Source of the DNA: Amorphophallus konjac
Lineage: Eukaryota > Streptophyta > Magnoliopsida > Alismatales > Araceae
Direction of reading: 5' to 3'
Length of the DNA stretch: 64,000 nucleotides
Assembly (NCBI GenBank): GCA_022559845.1
Contig: CM040117.1
Coordinates: 78,219,731-78,283,730, forward strand
Position 1 is the stretch's first letter. Each line of letters starts with the position of its first letter. Below the pieces are notes generated by a model. It had not been told where the DNA came from. It did not search any database and saw nothing but the letters and a program-made list of their open reading frames with translations. Of the stretch, positions 53,798 through 64,000 are shown in pieces. The position numbers were made by a program, and so were the translations under genes.

Positions 53798-54552
53798 AAG
53801 TCTTCATCTTCTGTTGAAGGCTGATCGACCAGTGGCAAGTCTATACAGTGAGACAAACCTGAGGCAGCAGAGAGCCACCGAGATCCAAAGAGAAGAAAAG
53901 TAGAGAAGAAGAAAAGGAGAGAAGAAGAAAGTGAGAGAGATGAGTTGAGAGAGTTATATGAGAGCTTGTGAATCAGTCTCTTGGTTCAGATACCAGAGCT
54001 GATATTGCTCAATTTGAGCTATAGTCGTTTTGGTTTTCATTCCATTCGATTCTGAGTTTCTTACTTTTCAGTCTTTGTTATTTTTTTTTTTGAAAACTCT
54101 TGTTCGATCAAGCTGTGAGGTAGCGGTGTGCAGAGGTGTTACCTCTGGTCGGCTAAGCTGTAGAGCCCAGCAGAGCAAGCTGTGAAGCTCAGCTGTTGCA
54201 GAGGAGGTTCCTCTGGTCGGGATAAGCTGTAAGCCCTAGCCGTTGTTGGCAAGCTGTAGTGCCCAGCAGATTGAAGCTGTGTATCAGCAGTAATCCACAT
54301 TCGAGTTGAATGTGGGGTGGACGTAGGTCGGAATTGACCGAACCACCTAAAATTCTTTGTGCCTCTCGTGTGGTTGCTTGTCTGTCTAGCAGATCTTATC
54401 TCTATTATCCGATGCAGTGACTGTGTTTGATCAGTGTTCTTTTAATTCCGCATCTGAATCTAGGCATAATTTTTTATTGGCCAGCTGATCTATTCACCCC
54501 CCCCTCTAGATCCACATTCTGTGGTGAAAGAGCCTTCCATCTAATTTCAACA

Positions 54553-54610
54553 CTTGGTATCAGAGCCTAACTCTTCTGCAGGGACTTACAGCCCGAAGAG
54601 GAAGGTACAG
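54553..54610 (+). other. Element G primer-binding site and leader
   Basis: TGGTATCAGAGCC at 54555-54567, two bases after the LTR. The first ATG in the gag frame is at 54611. Confidence 0.85.
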
Positions 54611-57052
54611 ATGGACGGAAGAGGGATGATAGCTGAAGGACACTCCACATCCAAGCCCCCGTACTTCGATGGATCCAACTACGCATACTGGAAGAACCGT
54701 ATGCAGGCTTTTTTGAGGGCTAAAGATTATGAGATCTGGAAGGTAGTTAGCAAGGGACCTTTCGAGCTGTCCCCTAATGAAGATGTATGGACCAAGGAGG
54801 AAATTAGAAGGTCCACGCTCAACTGGAGTGCAATCAATGTAATCCAGTGTTCTCTGCATCCCACCGAGTTCTCACGAGTATCTGCCTGCTCTTCAGCGAA
54901 GGAAATGTGGGATGCACTTGAAGTTATCTACAAGGGGACTTCACAAGTTAGAGATACCAAGACTAATCTACTGGTTTCAGAATACGAGGCCTTCAAGATG
55001 AAGCCAAACGAGACAATCAAAGAAATGTATGCTCGATTGACTATTATCACAAATAGTCTCAGAGGTTTTGGGAAGAAGTATTCTGAGTATGATATAGTCA
55101 GAAAGATCTTGCGATCCTTGACTCCAATTTGGCACACCAAGGCCACTGTTATGGAAGAGTCAAGAGATCTACACAATACAAGGGCAGATGAGCTTATCGG
55201 ATCTCTAATGGCATATGAGATGAATCTGCCGAAGATAGAGGAGGCTGATAGAAAGAGGAAGCCAATAGCTCTGAAGGCTGGTGCTAGCAAATCCAGTCGA
55301 TCCAGCCCCAACGGATCATCAATTGAAGAGAGCTTGTCTGAAGAAGAAATGGCAAATGATGATATTGCTATGATTACTAGGGAATTACGGTGTTTTCTCA
55401 AGAAAGAAGGAAGAAGATTTAGCTGAAGAAATCCCAGTGGTGGCCGCTGAGACACACGGTACAAATCAAACTCTGTAAAGAAAGCTGAGACTAATGTTTG
55501 CTATCAATGCAGGAAGGCTGGTCACTTTAAAGTTGAATGTCCGACAAATCAGAACCTCAAGGACAAGTCCAAGAAAAAGAACACAAGAGGGAAAGCTATG
55601 GTGAGTACCTGGAGTGATGAGGACGAGGGATCCTTGAGCAACACTTCGGACAGTGAAGTTGAAGCTGAGAAGCCAATCTGTCTCATGGCAACCAGCTCAG
55701 AAGATAGAGAGGAAGAATCTGATGAGGTATCCTCTCATTTTGAAAACTTTACTATTGCTGATTGGATGGATGCTTATAATGAACTTGCTGATAGAGTAGA
55801 TGATGTCAGAAAAGAAAATAGGCATCTACGAAGAAAAATTAACATCATGCAAAATGATACTTCATTGTCTGATAAAATTGCATGCTTAGAGAATGAGAAC
55901 AGTAAGCTGAAACTCACATGTTCTGAATTTGAAGAAATCAAGAAAGAACTGAAAATCTCTAAGGAAGAAAATGTGAGATTAGACAATGAAATTGATGCAT
56001 GGAAATTGAAAATTCAGAATTATGAAAGTGAGATAAAAATTACTTCTGAAAAATATGAAGTTGTCCTCAATGTAAATAATGAATTGAAAAAGTCTATTGA
56101 TGAAATTCAGAAAGACAATGAGGATAAGCTGAAAACCATTGAGACAATGACTCAAGGATCTGAAAATTTAGATGCATTATTGGGGTCAAAGGTTAATTTC
56201 AGGAGAGAGGGCCTAGGATTCAACTCTAGTGCAACTAAGAGCTTTGGAATGAAAACTATTTCCTTTGTTGCACAAAAGGAGAAAGGACCTCTGATTAATA
56301 TGAATTCTAATAATGCTGTGAAAACAAATGTGAATCTAAAAAAGCCCAATGCAGAGAAGAAGGGCAAACAGAAAGTTGGTGAGCCTAGTAGAATTGGCAC
56401 TTCCAAACCTAGCTCTAGTGCTCAATCCAAGGCTAGGGGTCAGCCTGCTCAGGTAAACAAACCCCATGTCAATCCCAAAAAGTCTTCACCACCACCATCA
56501 CAGAAAAAGACCCAACAAAAACCTATGAACAGGTTAGCAGGGTCAAGGGTGCAAGGAAGACAAAATGTTTTCAGGAGTCAGCCCAACAAATTCAATCCAC
56601 CTAGAGTCCAGTCCTACTACCCCACACAGTCAATCTATCCTAATGGGTTTGGGTGGACTAGAACTCAAGGGATGCATACAGGGTACGTTCATCAACCTAC
56701 ACAATTTTACAGACCCTATGTCAGAAATTGGGGTAATGGGTATGGTAGTTGAACAACTAGAAACTTCCAATCTTTCAGCCAGCCCAAATATCACCTTGAC
56801 CAAAACTTTATGAATGCAACCTGGCCGAAGCATTGGCACAACAACAAAAATTCTGTGAATAACTCTGTTGGTGCAAATAAAAAGAAAAACAACAAAAATA
56901 AGAGAAAGAATAACATAAGGAAATCTGCAAAATCCACTGAACAAAGTTCTTTTAAACAAATGTGGATTCCCAAAGCCATGCTTTCTTCCTTTACTTGCAC
57001 TTCATCTGCATTGGAGCCCAAACAGACTTGGGTTCCAAACTTTTTGCCCTAA
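54611..57052 (+). pseudogene. gag: Gag of element G
   Basis: Copia Gag. From the ATG at 54611: a UBN2-type capsid (KPPYFDGSNYAYWKNRM, EMWDALEVIYKGTSQVRDTK, MKPNETIKEMYARLT, KILRSLTPIW), then a CCHC knuckle CYQCRKAGHFKVEC at 55499-55540, then an acidic region, a coiled coil at about 55750-56150 and a basic, glutamine- and asparagine-rich tail. One frame throughout, broken by stops at 55424-55426, 55448-55450 (CGA-to-TGA type), 56750-56752 and 57050-57052. It continues in phase into protease. A start upstream of 54611 in the same frame would need a non-ATG codon inside the primer site, so I reject it. Confidence 0.85.
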
Positions 57053-57268
57053 TTGTGTGTGCAGGTATGCCTGGCAGCCAAGAGCAACTTGTGGTACTTG
57101 GATAGTGGCTGCTCCAGGCATATGACAGGAGATAAGGCCAAGTTCTGCATGCTGACTGAGAAGCTAGGAGGCCTTGTCACCTTTGGAAGCAACACAAAGG
57201 GTAGGATCATTGGATCAGGTAAGGTAGGTAAGTGTTCTACCTGTTGCATTGATGATGTTACTGGTTGA
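57053..57268 (+). pseudogene. Copia protease of element G
   Basis: Aspartic protease segment with the catalytic motif in WYLDSGCSRHMTGD at about residues 19-32. It shares the gag frame and runs to 57268, where a frameshift near 57260 moves the coding sense to the frame starting at 57249 (LAYNLLSISQLCD). The protease normally cuts the polyprotein during particle maturation. Confidence 0.85.
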
Positions 57269-58350
57269 AGGGTTAGCTTATAATTTACTCAGTATCAGCC
57301 AGTTGTGTGATAAAGGACATAAAGTCTTATTTGATTCTCAATGCTGCAAGATTTTTGAACCTGATTCTAAAATTGTCAAATTTTCTGGAAAAAGAATAAA
57401 TAACACATACATGATAGATTTAGATGATATTCAGCATTCTAACCTATGTCTTACTGTCGGTAGAGAAGATTTAGCATTTTTATGGCATCGTAGGTTAGGC
57501 CATGCGAGTTATACTGTTTTGCATAAACTAAACAAGCACAACATGGTTAGAGGACTCCCTGAAGTCTCTTTTAAAAAGGACAATAAATTTTGTAATGCAT
57601 GCATTCAGTCCAAGTTGACTAGAAAATCATTCAAATCTAGGACAGAAAACCTATCCACTAAACCTTATGAACTGATACACATGGACCTATTTGGGCCAAC
57701 CAGGTCTGTCAGTTTATCAGGGAAGAGATATGGGTTTGTCTTAGTAGATTATTTTTCTAGGTATACTTGGGTATATTTTCTGTCACACAAGAATGATGCA
57801 TTTTCAGAATTTCAGGAGTTCTGTATTAGAATAAATCAAAAAATTGAAAATATTTTGACTGATCATGGAGGTGAGTTTGAAAACTCACACTTTGAAGAAT
57901 TTTGCAGGTCTAGTGGGATTCATCATAAGTTCTCCTGACCCAGGACACCTGAGCAAAATGGTGTTATCAAGAGGAGGAACAGAACTCTAGTGGAGATGGG
58001 CCGAACACTTCTAGTTGAAGGTGAACTGCCAAGAAAATTCTGGGCTGAAGCAGTCAACACAGCTTGTTATGTAATTAACAGGGCAATGGTAAGACCTTCT
58101 ACCCAGAAAACCCCCTATGAGATTTTGAAAGGTAAGAAACCTTCAATTGCCCATTTCAAGGTCTTTGGTTGTAAATGTTTTATACATATAAATGATAAGA
58201 GGGACCTTGATAAATTTGAGCCAAAAGGTGAACCAGGAATTTTTCTTGGTTATTCTGAAAACACCCGAGCTTATAGAGTGTTCAACTTAAACACAAAAAT
58301 TGTTGAAGAATCTCCACACATTATCTTTGATGAATCCTTAATGGAAACTA
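57249..58350 (+). pseudogene. Integrase of element G (catalytic Glu changed)
   Basis: Pre-integrase zinc region H80, H85, C115, C118 (WHRRLGHA, CNACIQSK), then the core with D146 (HMDLFGP) and D205 (LTDHGGEF). A TGA at 57936-57938 follows HHKFS. Past it the frame continues in phase, but the expected catalytic Glu is Lys (VIKRRNR, codon AAG at 57969-57971). Downstream segments WAEAVNTACYVINR, KTPYEILKGKKP and FKVFGCKCF are typical of Copia integrase. The enzyme is inactive by both changes, G-to-A in type for the Lys. Confidence 0.88.
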
Positions 58351-58600
58351 ACCATGGTCATTGCAGGAATGAAGATGGGAACATTTTAAAAGATGATAAC
58401 TCTGCAGACCAGTCTGATGGTGAGGAAGAAAAAGAAGAGCAGAATGAAGAAGAATCTGAAGTTCAGGGGGAGGTAAGTGAAATTCCTGAAACTCAGATTG
58501 TTAATATCAGATATCTTAAAGATCACCCTGTGAATAATGTCATTGGCAATCTGAATGATCCCCCTAGGACTAGAGGTCACTTTAGAATTCAGGATGAATT
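58351..58600 (+). other. Integrase-RT linker of element G
   Basis: Acid-rich linker (EEEKEEQNEEESEVQGE) in the same frame as integrase. No domain recognised; variable acidic linkers are usual here in Copia polyproteins. Confidence 0.6.
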
Positions 58601-60165
58601 AAATACATATGCTCTTGTCTCTCAAATTGAACCCAAGTCCATTGACTGTGCCCTCAAGAATGTGCATTGGATTAATGTCATGCATGAGGAGCTTAATCAG
58701 TTCGACAGGAACAAGGCGTGGCACTTGGTCCCACCTCCTGATCATGAAACAGTCATAGGGACTAAGTGGGTATTCAGGAATAAATCTGATGAATTAGGGA
58801 ATATTGTTAAAAATAAAGCCAGACTTGTTGTTGTTAGAATAATACCAGGAGTTTGGTATTGACTTTGAAGAGTCATTTGCCCCTGTAGCCAGATTAGAAG
58901 CTGTTAGGATTTTATTGGCTTATGCATGCTCCCTAAGAATAATCCTCCAGCAGATGGATGTAAAATCTGCATTCTTGAATGGGGAAATTAGTGAGGATGT
59001 CTATGTAAGACAGCCCCCTGGGTTTGAATGTCTAGATTTCCCTAATCATGTTTACAAATTAAATAAAGCTCTCTATGGTCTTAAGCAAGCTCCCAGAGCT
59101 TGGTATGACAGGTTGAGCAAGTTCCTTACTGATCAAAATTTCACTAGAGGAGTAGTTGATCAGACCTTGTTTACAAAGGTGAGTCATTCTGACATTCTTA
59201 TTGTACAAATTTATGTGGATGACATTATTTTTGGGTCAACTAATCCCAAATTGTGTGAGGAATTTTCTAAAACAATGACTAATGAGTTTGAAATGAGCTC
59301 AATGGGTGAGCTTAAATTGTTTCTTGGACTGCAGGTTACACAAACAAAGGATGGAATGTTTATCACTCAGTCCAAGTACACAAGGGATCTACTCAAGAAA
59401 TACAAGATGGAAAACCTCAATGAGATAGCTGCTCCAATGGGTACCTCTACAAGCTTGGATGAAGACACTAAAGGTAAACCTGTTGATCAAAAGCTATACA
59501 GAGGTATGATCGGATCCCTTCTCTACTTAACAGCATCTAGGCCTGATATTCAATTTGCTGTAGGATTATGTGCTAGGTTTCAGGCCAGTCCTAAAGAAAC
59601 TCATCTTAAAGCAGTAAAAAGGATTTTTAGATATCTGCTAGGCACCCAAGAGATAGGATTATGGTATCCTGCTAGGTGTGAGTTAGAGCTTCTAGCTTAC
59701 ACTGATGTTGATTATGCTGGGTGTCGAGTAGATAGAAAAAGCACTAGTGGCTATTGTCAATTCCTTGGTGGCTGTCTAGTATCTTGGGCATCTAAGAAGC
59801 AACACACTGTAGCCTTGTCTACAACTGAGGCTGAATATGTTGCAGCTAGTAATTATGCTGCCCAAGTACTATGGATCAAGCACCAACTATATGATTATCA
59901 GATAAAACTGGAATGTATTCTAATTTTATGTGATAATACTAGTGCCATATGCCTTGCTAAAAATCATGTTCATCATTCTAGGACTAAACACATAGAGATA
60001 AAACACCATTTTCTTAGAGATGCTGTGAATAAAAAGGAAATCGAACTGAATTTCATTGAAACAGACAAACAAATTGCTGATATCTTTACTAAGCCACTTG
60101 GAAATGAAAAGTTTAAATTTCTTAGAAGAGAACTTGGCTTGTGTAATTTTCAGCATGATGAATAA
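58601..60165 (+). pseudogene. Reverse transcriptase and RNase H of element G
   Basis: RT starts with NAVHWINVM-like and NKAWHLVPPP segments and GTKWVFRNK. A one-base frameshift within about 58825-58845 moves it to the frame that runs to the TAA ending at 60165. Then FAPVARLEAVRILLA, QQMDVKSAFLNGE, LYGLKQAPRAWYDRL, YVDD (codons 100-103 counted from 58915) and RNase H with YTDVDYAG, STSGYCQFLGG, STTEAEYVA and RTKHIEIKHHF. It copies the element RNA into DNA and removes the RNA strand. Apart from the frameshift, this part is well preserved. Confidence 0.9.
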
Positions 60166-61715
60166 AATTTTCAGCTCTTTTGAATAAAATTTCTGATTTG
60201 GACTTGCATCTGATAGCTTGTATAAAACTCTGTGAAGGTTGAATGGTGCAACAGACTCATGATCATGCATGACACTCATATTGTTTTCTCATGATCATCA
60301 CTGCATATCATTTAGTCATGAATGTGTCTAAAATCACATGCATATAGAACTGTTTTGCACTACATTACTCTGCATAACCCTGGTGGTCATATTGCATGAT
60401 AGTGCAGTCTGAATAAGCATGAACTTCAAAATCATTTGTTCAGTCATCATTTGCAAAACCACATGCACATAGACAGGGGGAGTATTGCATATGATTCAGA
60501 GTTGAGTCTGACAGTATGGCAATCTTTTAGTCAGTTCTAATGTTAAGCAATAGAAAACAGACTTCTTCCCTCATAAGAACTTTAATTGCTTAAAGACTGA
60601 CTTAATGGTTTAAATTTTATAATCTTTAGAGTTGAAAGACTACAATCAGTAAATAAGGATGCTGAAAATTGATAAAGCACTCAACCCTCATCTTATTTCA
60701 TGTCAGACAAAGCTAATTATATCTAAAATCAGAAAACTCATCTGAAATCATGTTAGAGAAACTAAGTATGTGTATTGTCCTTAAATAAGTCATTCTGAAA
60801 CAAATAAAGGACAGCTAAGAAAGATATTGAAAAATATTAAAAATTAATTGAAAAATAGCATTGGCAGAGCAATGACTGGTAAATCACTAAGAAACTGAGT
60901 GATCCATCAAAGAAGTGGACAACACTCATGTCATGAGGTGTATCAGTTATCTCTGTATAAAATGATCAAAAAAGTAGGTTGGTTTCACTGAGTACCTGGG
61001 GGTAACTGGCGTCTGATAAACGTGTACCCTCACACAAAAAGGTGTAAATCAGTTCTATTGAGTTTGATCATAGGCAAAATGGTCCATCATGTTGAGTATC
61101 AAGGGGTATTGGCGTCTGATAAATATATACCCTTACACAAAAAGACTTATGGTACCTGAATGCCCTCAATGAAATAATATTGAAAATGCTGTTCCTTCAA
61201 AAGAAATTTCATGGATGCCAATTTGTTTCATTTCAATACATGACCTGGTATCTCTTAGCACATTCTATTGAGTCTATGAAAGTAAGATATTCTGAAACTG
61301 AATCTCTCATGTAAATATGATTCTGGTTTCTTATTTTATCATGCACAGCTACCTTATCCAATGAATGTAGTGCATGAACTCTCATTTGTATAACCTTTAA
61401 ACCAGAACTTCACTTTCTAAGTAGTTTCTCAATTCATATGACTAAAGGTTCTGTGCTTTAGCTGCTTAAATTCTGAACTACCTGCTAAGAATGCCAGTCA
61501 GCTGATTCTTCTTGCTCCTTCCCTTGCATCTTCTTTCCCTCCTCTTTGTTGATGGCAAAGGGGGAGATCTTGTGAGCAGAGAGTTGTGTTCATGTCTCAT
61601 CATGTCATTCATAGCATCTGCATGACAAATCTGAATAACAAATCATGTCCTTCATCAAAAATGCATCTGCATAACAGGTTGTTGCTATTCTATATAATAG
61701 GGTGTTGCCATCATC
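60166..61715 (+). other. Element G 3' non-coding region
   Basis: 1.55 kb without a recognised domain; no envelope-like frame survives. Two diverged copies of a segment centred on GGCGTCTGATAAA lie at about 60970-61045 and 61080-61150. Extra polypurine-like tracts are at about 60474 (ACAGGGGGAGTA) and 61557 (AAAGGGGGAGAT). Confidence 0.6.
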
Positions 61716-61729
61716 AAAAAGGGGGAGAT
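61716..61729 (+). other. Element G polypurine tract
   Basis: AAAAAGGGGGAGAT directly before the 3' LTR, the standard plus-strand primer for SIRE-like elements. Confidence 0.88.
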
Positions 61730-64000
61730 TGTTGTGACCCCTCTGTGTTGATGATGTTGACAATAAGTTTTACTTCGTTGGCAACAGCTTGTTTTGATTG
61801 ATTGGCAACTGTTCTTATTTTGATGAAATTGCTTTGATCAGGTTGTTTGTGTATATAATGCAGTCATAGTCTATACATTGTTATGCACACACTCATAGGT
61901 CTACACAGTGCATTGTAGCATGAACATAGAGCCTATACTTTTCCTTGTTTAGTCTGGACAGTAGTGGGTCCACCCCCTTCTCAAGTGGGTCGACACCCCC
62001 AGAGTGCAAGTCTATACACTGTCTGTCTGTCTAGTGTCTCATGCAGCGTCAACGCAGTAAGTGTGTACATTGCATTGGCTAAGTCTGCAGCGTCAACGCA
62101 GTAAGTGTGTACATTGCATTGGCTAAGTCTGTAGCGTCAACGCAGTAAGTGTGTACATTGCATTAGTTAAGTCTGTACACTGTTCCCCTTCTTAGATGCG
62201 TCGACACCCCCAGAGTGCAAGTCTATACACTATCTATCTGTCTAGTGTCTCATGCAGCGTCAACGCAGTAAGTGTGTACATTGCATTGGCTAAGTCTGCA
62301 GCGTCAACGCAGTAAGTGTGTACATTGCATTGGCTAAGTCTGCAGCGTCAACGCAGTAAGTGTGTACATTGCATTAGCTAAGTCTATACACTGTTCCCCT
62401 TCTTAGATGCGTCGACACCCCCAGAGTATAAGTCTATACACTGTCTGTCTGTCTTGTGTCTCATGCAGCATCTTAGGTATTTTGTTAAAGTCTATACAGT
62501 GCAGCTCACACGAACACTCAAGTCCATACATCATGAAGTCTGCACATTGTGGCACCCAATGTCTATACATTGCTCATTTGTTCATTCAGCATTGTCAAGT
62601 CTATACATTGGTCGGTGCCAAGTCTGTACAGTGACCGTCTCATTGGTGAAGTCTGTACACTCACCAGTTGAACTTCAAAGTCCATACATTGGACTGTAGC
62701 TTGCATGAAGCTAAGCCCATACATCGCTCAAGTCTGTACAGAGTCCAGCGTCTTAGTTAGCGTCTCATGCATTCGAGCAAAGTCTGTACATCGGTCTTTC
62801 AGCAAGTCTGAACATCGTCCGTCTCTGTTAGCGTCTCGGGCATTGGGCAAAGTCTATACATCGGACTGTTACAGCAAGTCTGTATATTGTCTGTCTCAGT
62901 TTGCGTCTTATGCATTAGGGCGAAGTCTATACAACCGACTATTCAGCTTGTGACCAAGTCTATACAGCCAGGGCGACTGTTAAGTCTATACATTGATCAT
63001 TACCTACGTTCTGAACTGAACTGAGTAAGTCTATACATTCCTCATATCTTTTACCTACGCTCAGTTCAGTAAGTCTGTACATTGGTTGCTTTACCGACGT
63101 TGCCTTGCCAAAGTCTACACATTGGAAGTCTGTACATCATTCGTGAAGACTGAACAACGAGCAAGTGTATACATTGGACGAGTCTGTACATCGTGCATCA
63201 GTCCTGAAGTCTATACATCGTCTATCTTCATTAGAGTCTCATGAAGTCTGTACATCGTGCATCAGTCTTGAAGTCTATACATCGTCTATCTTCATTAGAA
63301 TCTCATGAAGTCTGTACATCGTGCATCAGTCCTGAAGTCTATACATCGTCTGTCTTCATTAGAGTCTCATGGAGTCTGTAAATTGCATTCGCTTTCACAA
63401 AGTCTATACACTAAAGTCTATACATTGCATTTCCATTCACGAAGTCTGTACATTGCATTCACGTTTCACAAAGTCTATACATCATGAAGTCTACACAAGG
63501 CATTTCATCTTACAAAGTCTGTACAGAGTTCTTCACTTAACCTGATAATCTGATACTCTATCTGACAGGGATTTGTTACTGAGATTGCTGACATGGCTCA
63601 TGATCCCAGGAGGACGAGGTGACCAGATGCTACCACGTGGATGAAAGCACCTCGGATCTGGCGAATTCCTTGGGTGAGAAAACGTGGAAGCCACGCGCCC
63701 TTATCCAATATGTTGCTGATATATATATAAGTCTTCATCTTCTGTTGAAGGTTGATCGACCAGTGGCAAGTCTATACAGTGAGACAAACCTGAGGCAGCA
63801 GAGAGCCACCGAGATCCAAAGAGAAGAAAAGTAGAGAAGAAGAAAAGGAGAGAAGAAGAAAGTGAGAGAGATGAGTTGAGAGAGTTATATGAGAGCTTGT
63901 GAATCAGTCTCTTGGTTCAGATACCAGAGCTGATATTGCTCAATTTGAGCTACAGTCGTTTTGGTTTTCATTCCATTCGATTTTGAGTTTCTTGCTTTTC
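61730..64000 (+). repeat. Element G 3' LTR (partial)
   Basis: First 2271 bases of the right LTR, collinear with 51843-54113. It has one more 44-bp repeat copy than the left LTR. TATA-like sequence at about 63719-63729. Confidence 0.93.
62043..62385 (+). repeat. 44-bp tandem repeats, element G 3' LTR
   Basis: Same unit, with copies starting at 62043, 62087 and 62131, then 62254, 62298 and 62342 (three plus three). Confidence 0.9.

Larger units (their letters stand above)
52088..53838 (+). repeat. AAGTCTRTACA motif array, element G 5' LTR
   Basis: About 45 copies by eye of AAGTCTATACATTG, AAGTCTGTACATCG and near variants, on one strand, spaced mostly 20-60 bases, ending just past the TATA-like box. 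The array includes a 64-bp unit repeated three times at about 53240-53450. The counterpart in the 3' LTR is about 61990-63780. It could be a set of activator sites; no function is shown. Confidence 0.85.
51843..54552 (+). repeat. Element G 5' LTR
   Basis: 2710 bp, TGTTGTGACCCC to TTCAACA. The first 1.75 kb is packed with AAGTCTRTACA motifs and 44-bp and 64-bp tandem repeats. A TATA-like TATATATAG is at 53789-53797, after CCAATC. GTGGGGTGGACGTAGGTC at 54312-54329 matches the complement in element C. Confidence 0.93.
51843..64000 (+). mobile_element. Element G: Copia/SIRE-like element, right LTR cut by window edge
   Basis: Left LTR 51843-54552, primer site, gag, protease, integrase, RT and RNase H in Copia order, a 1.5 kb 3' region, polypurine tract, then the right LTR from 61730 to the window end. 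The order integrase before RT, the coiled-coil gag extension and the long LTR point to the SIRE lineage. Several stops, two frameshifts and a changed integrase residue show that it is dead. The base pairs left of it, AATCT (51838-51842), are the presumed TSD; its partner is outside the window. Confidence 0.93.

Noticed and set aside
52088..53838. CRISPR-like look of regularly recurring short motifs in the LTR of G.
   Set aside because: Motifs are 11-14 bases, spacing is irregular, spacers are themselves related, and the context is a plant LTR.
54554..54610. An upstream extension of the gag of G from a TTG codon.
   Set aside because: It would start inside the tRNA primer site; the ATG at 54611 is the normal choice.

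Overview
This window is plant nuclear DNA made almost entirely of LTR retrotransposons. The evidence is Ty3/Gypsy and Ty1/Copia polyproteins of plant type, primer-binding sites that match the initiator Met tRNA (TGGTATCAGAGC), 2-4.6 kb LTRs, 5-bp target-site duplications (TSDs) and many C-to-T/G-to-A changes at CG sites. I see no host protein gene, tRNA, rRNA or CRISPR array. The species cannot be named from the sequence; a large, repeat-rich angiosperm genome fits.

Layout. Seven elements are resolved by LTR pairs, TSDs and primer sites. Element B (1-9556, minus, Gypsy) runs off the left edge, and its 5' LTR is split by its relative element A (1314-7605, minus, TSD TAAGA). To the right lies GC-rich, tandem-repeat DNA called region H here (9557-9747, 39265-39709, 47079-51842). 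Two elements sit in its 42-bp minisatellite: C (9748-39259, minus, Copia/SIRE-like, TSD CCCAT) and F (39710-47073, plus, Gypsy-like, TSD CAAAC). An LTR of C is split by D (11185-31872, plus, Gypsy, TSD TTGAG). The short gag of D is split by E (16268-27009, minus, chromodomain Gypsy of Tekay/Del type, TSD GACCA). At the right edge is G (51843 to beyond 64000, plus, Copia/SIRE-like). The insertion order E after D after C after H is read directly from the nesting.

How the parts relate. E and G are decayed but nearly full-length elements (gag, protease, RT, RNase H, integrase). D, C, A and F lack most or all of pol. D resembles E in LTR sequence and in its gag remnant. C resembles G in LTR motifs and gag architecture. 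A and F resemble B in leader or gag. The window therefore looks like several autonomous/non-autonomous retrotransposon partnerships in one nest.

Most unusual features: an array of about 18 short hairpins inside each LTR of E, with different but self-complementary stems, and a related group in D; a cluster of long palindromes near 50.1-50.5 kb whose arms differ in a partly compensatory way; a 462-residue frame in F with no recognised domain and a repeated GCxGP motif; a dense AAGTCTRTACA motif array shared by the LTRs of C and G; and a series of polypurine-like tracts in C. All identity and copy-number statements are by eye.
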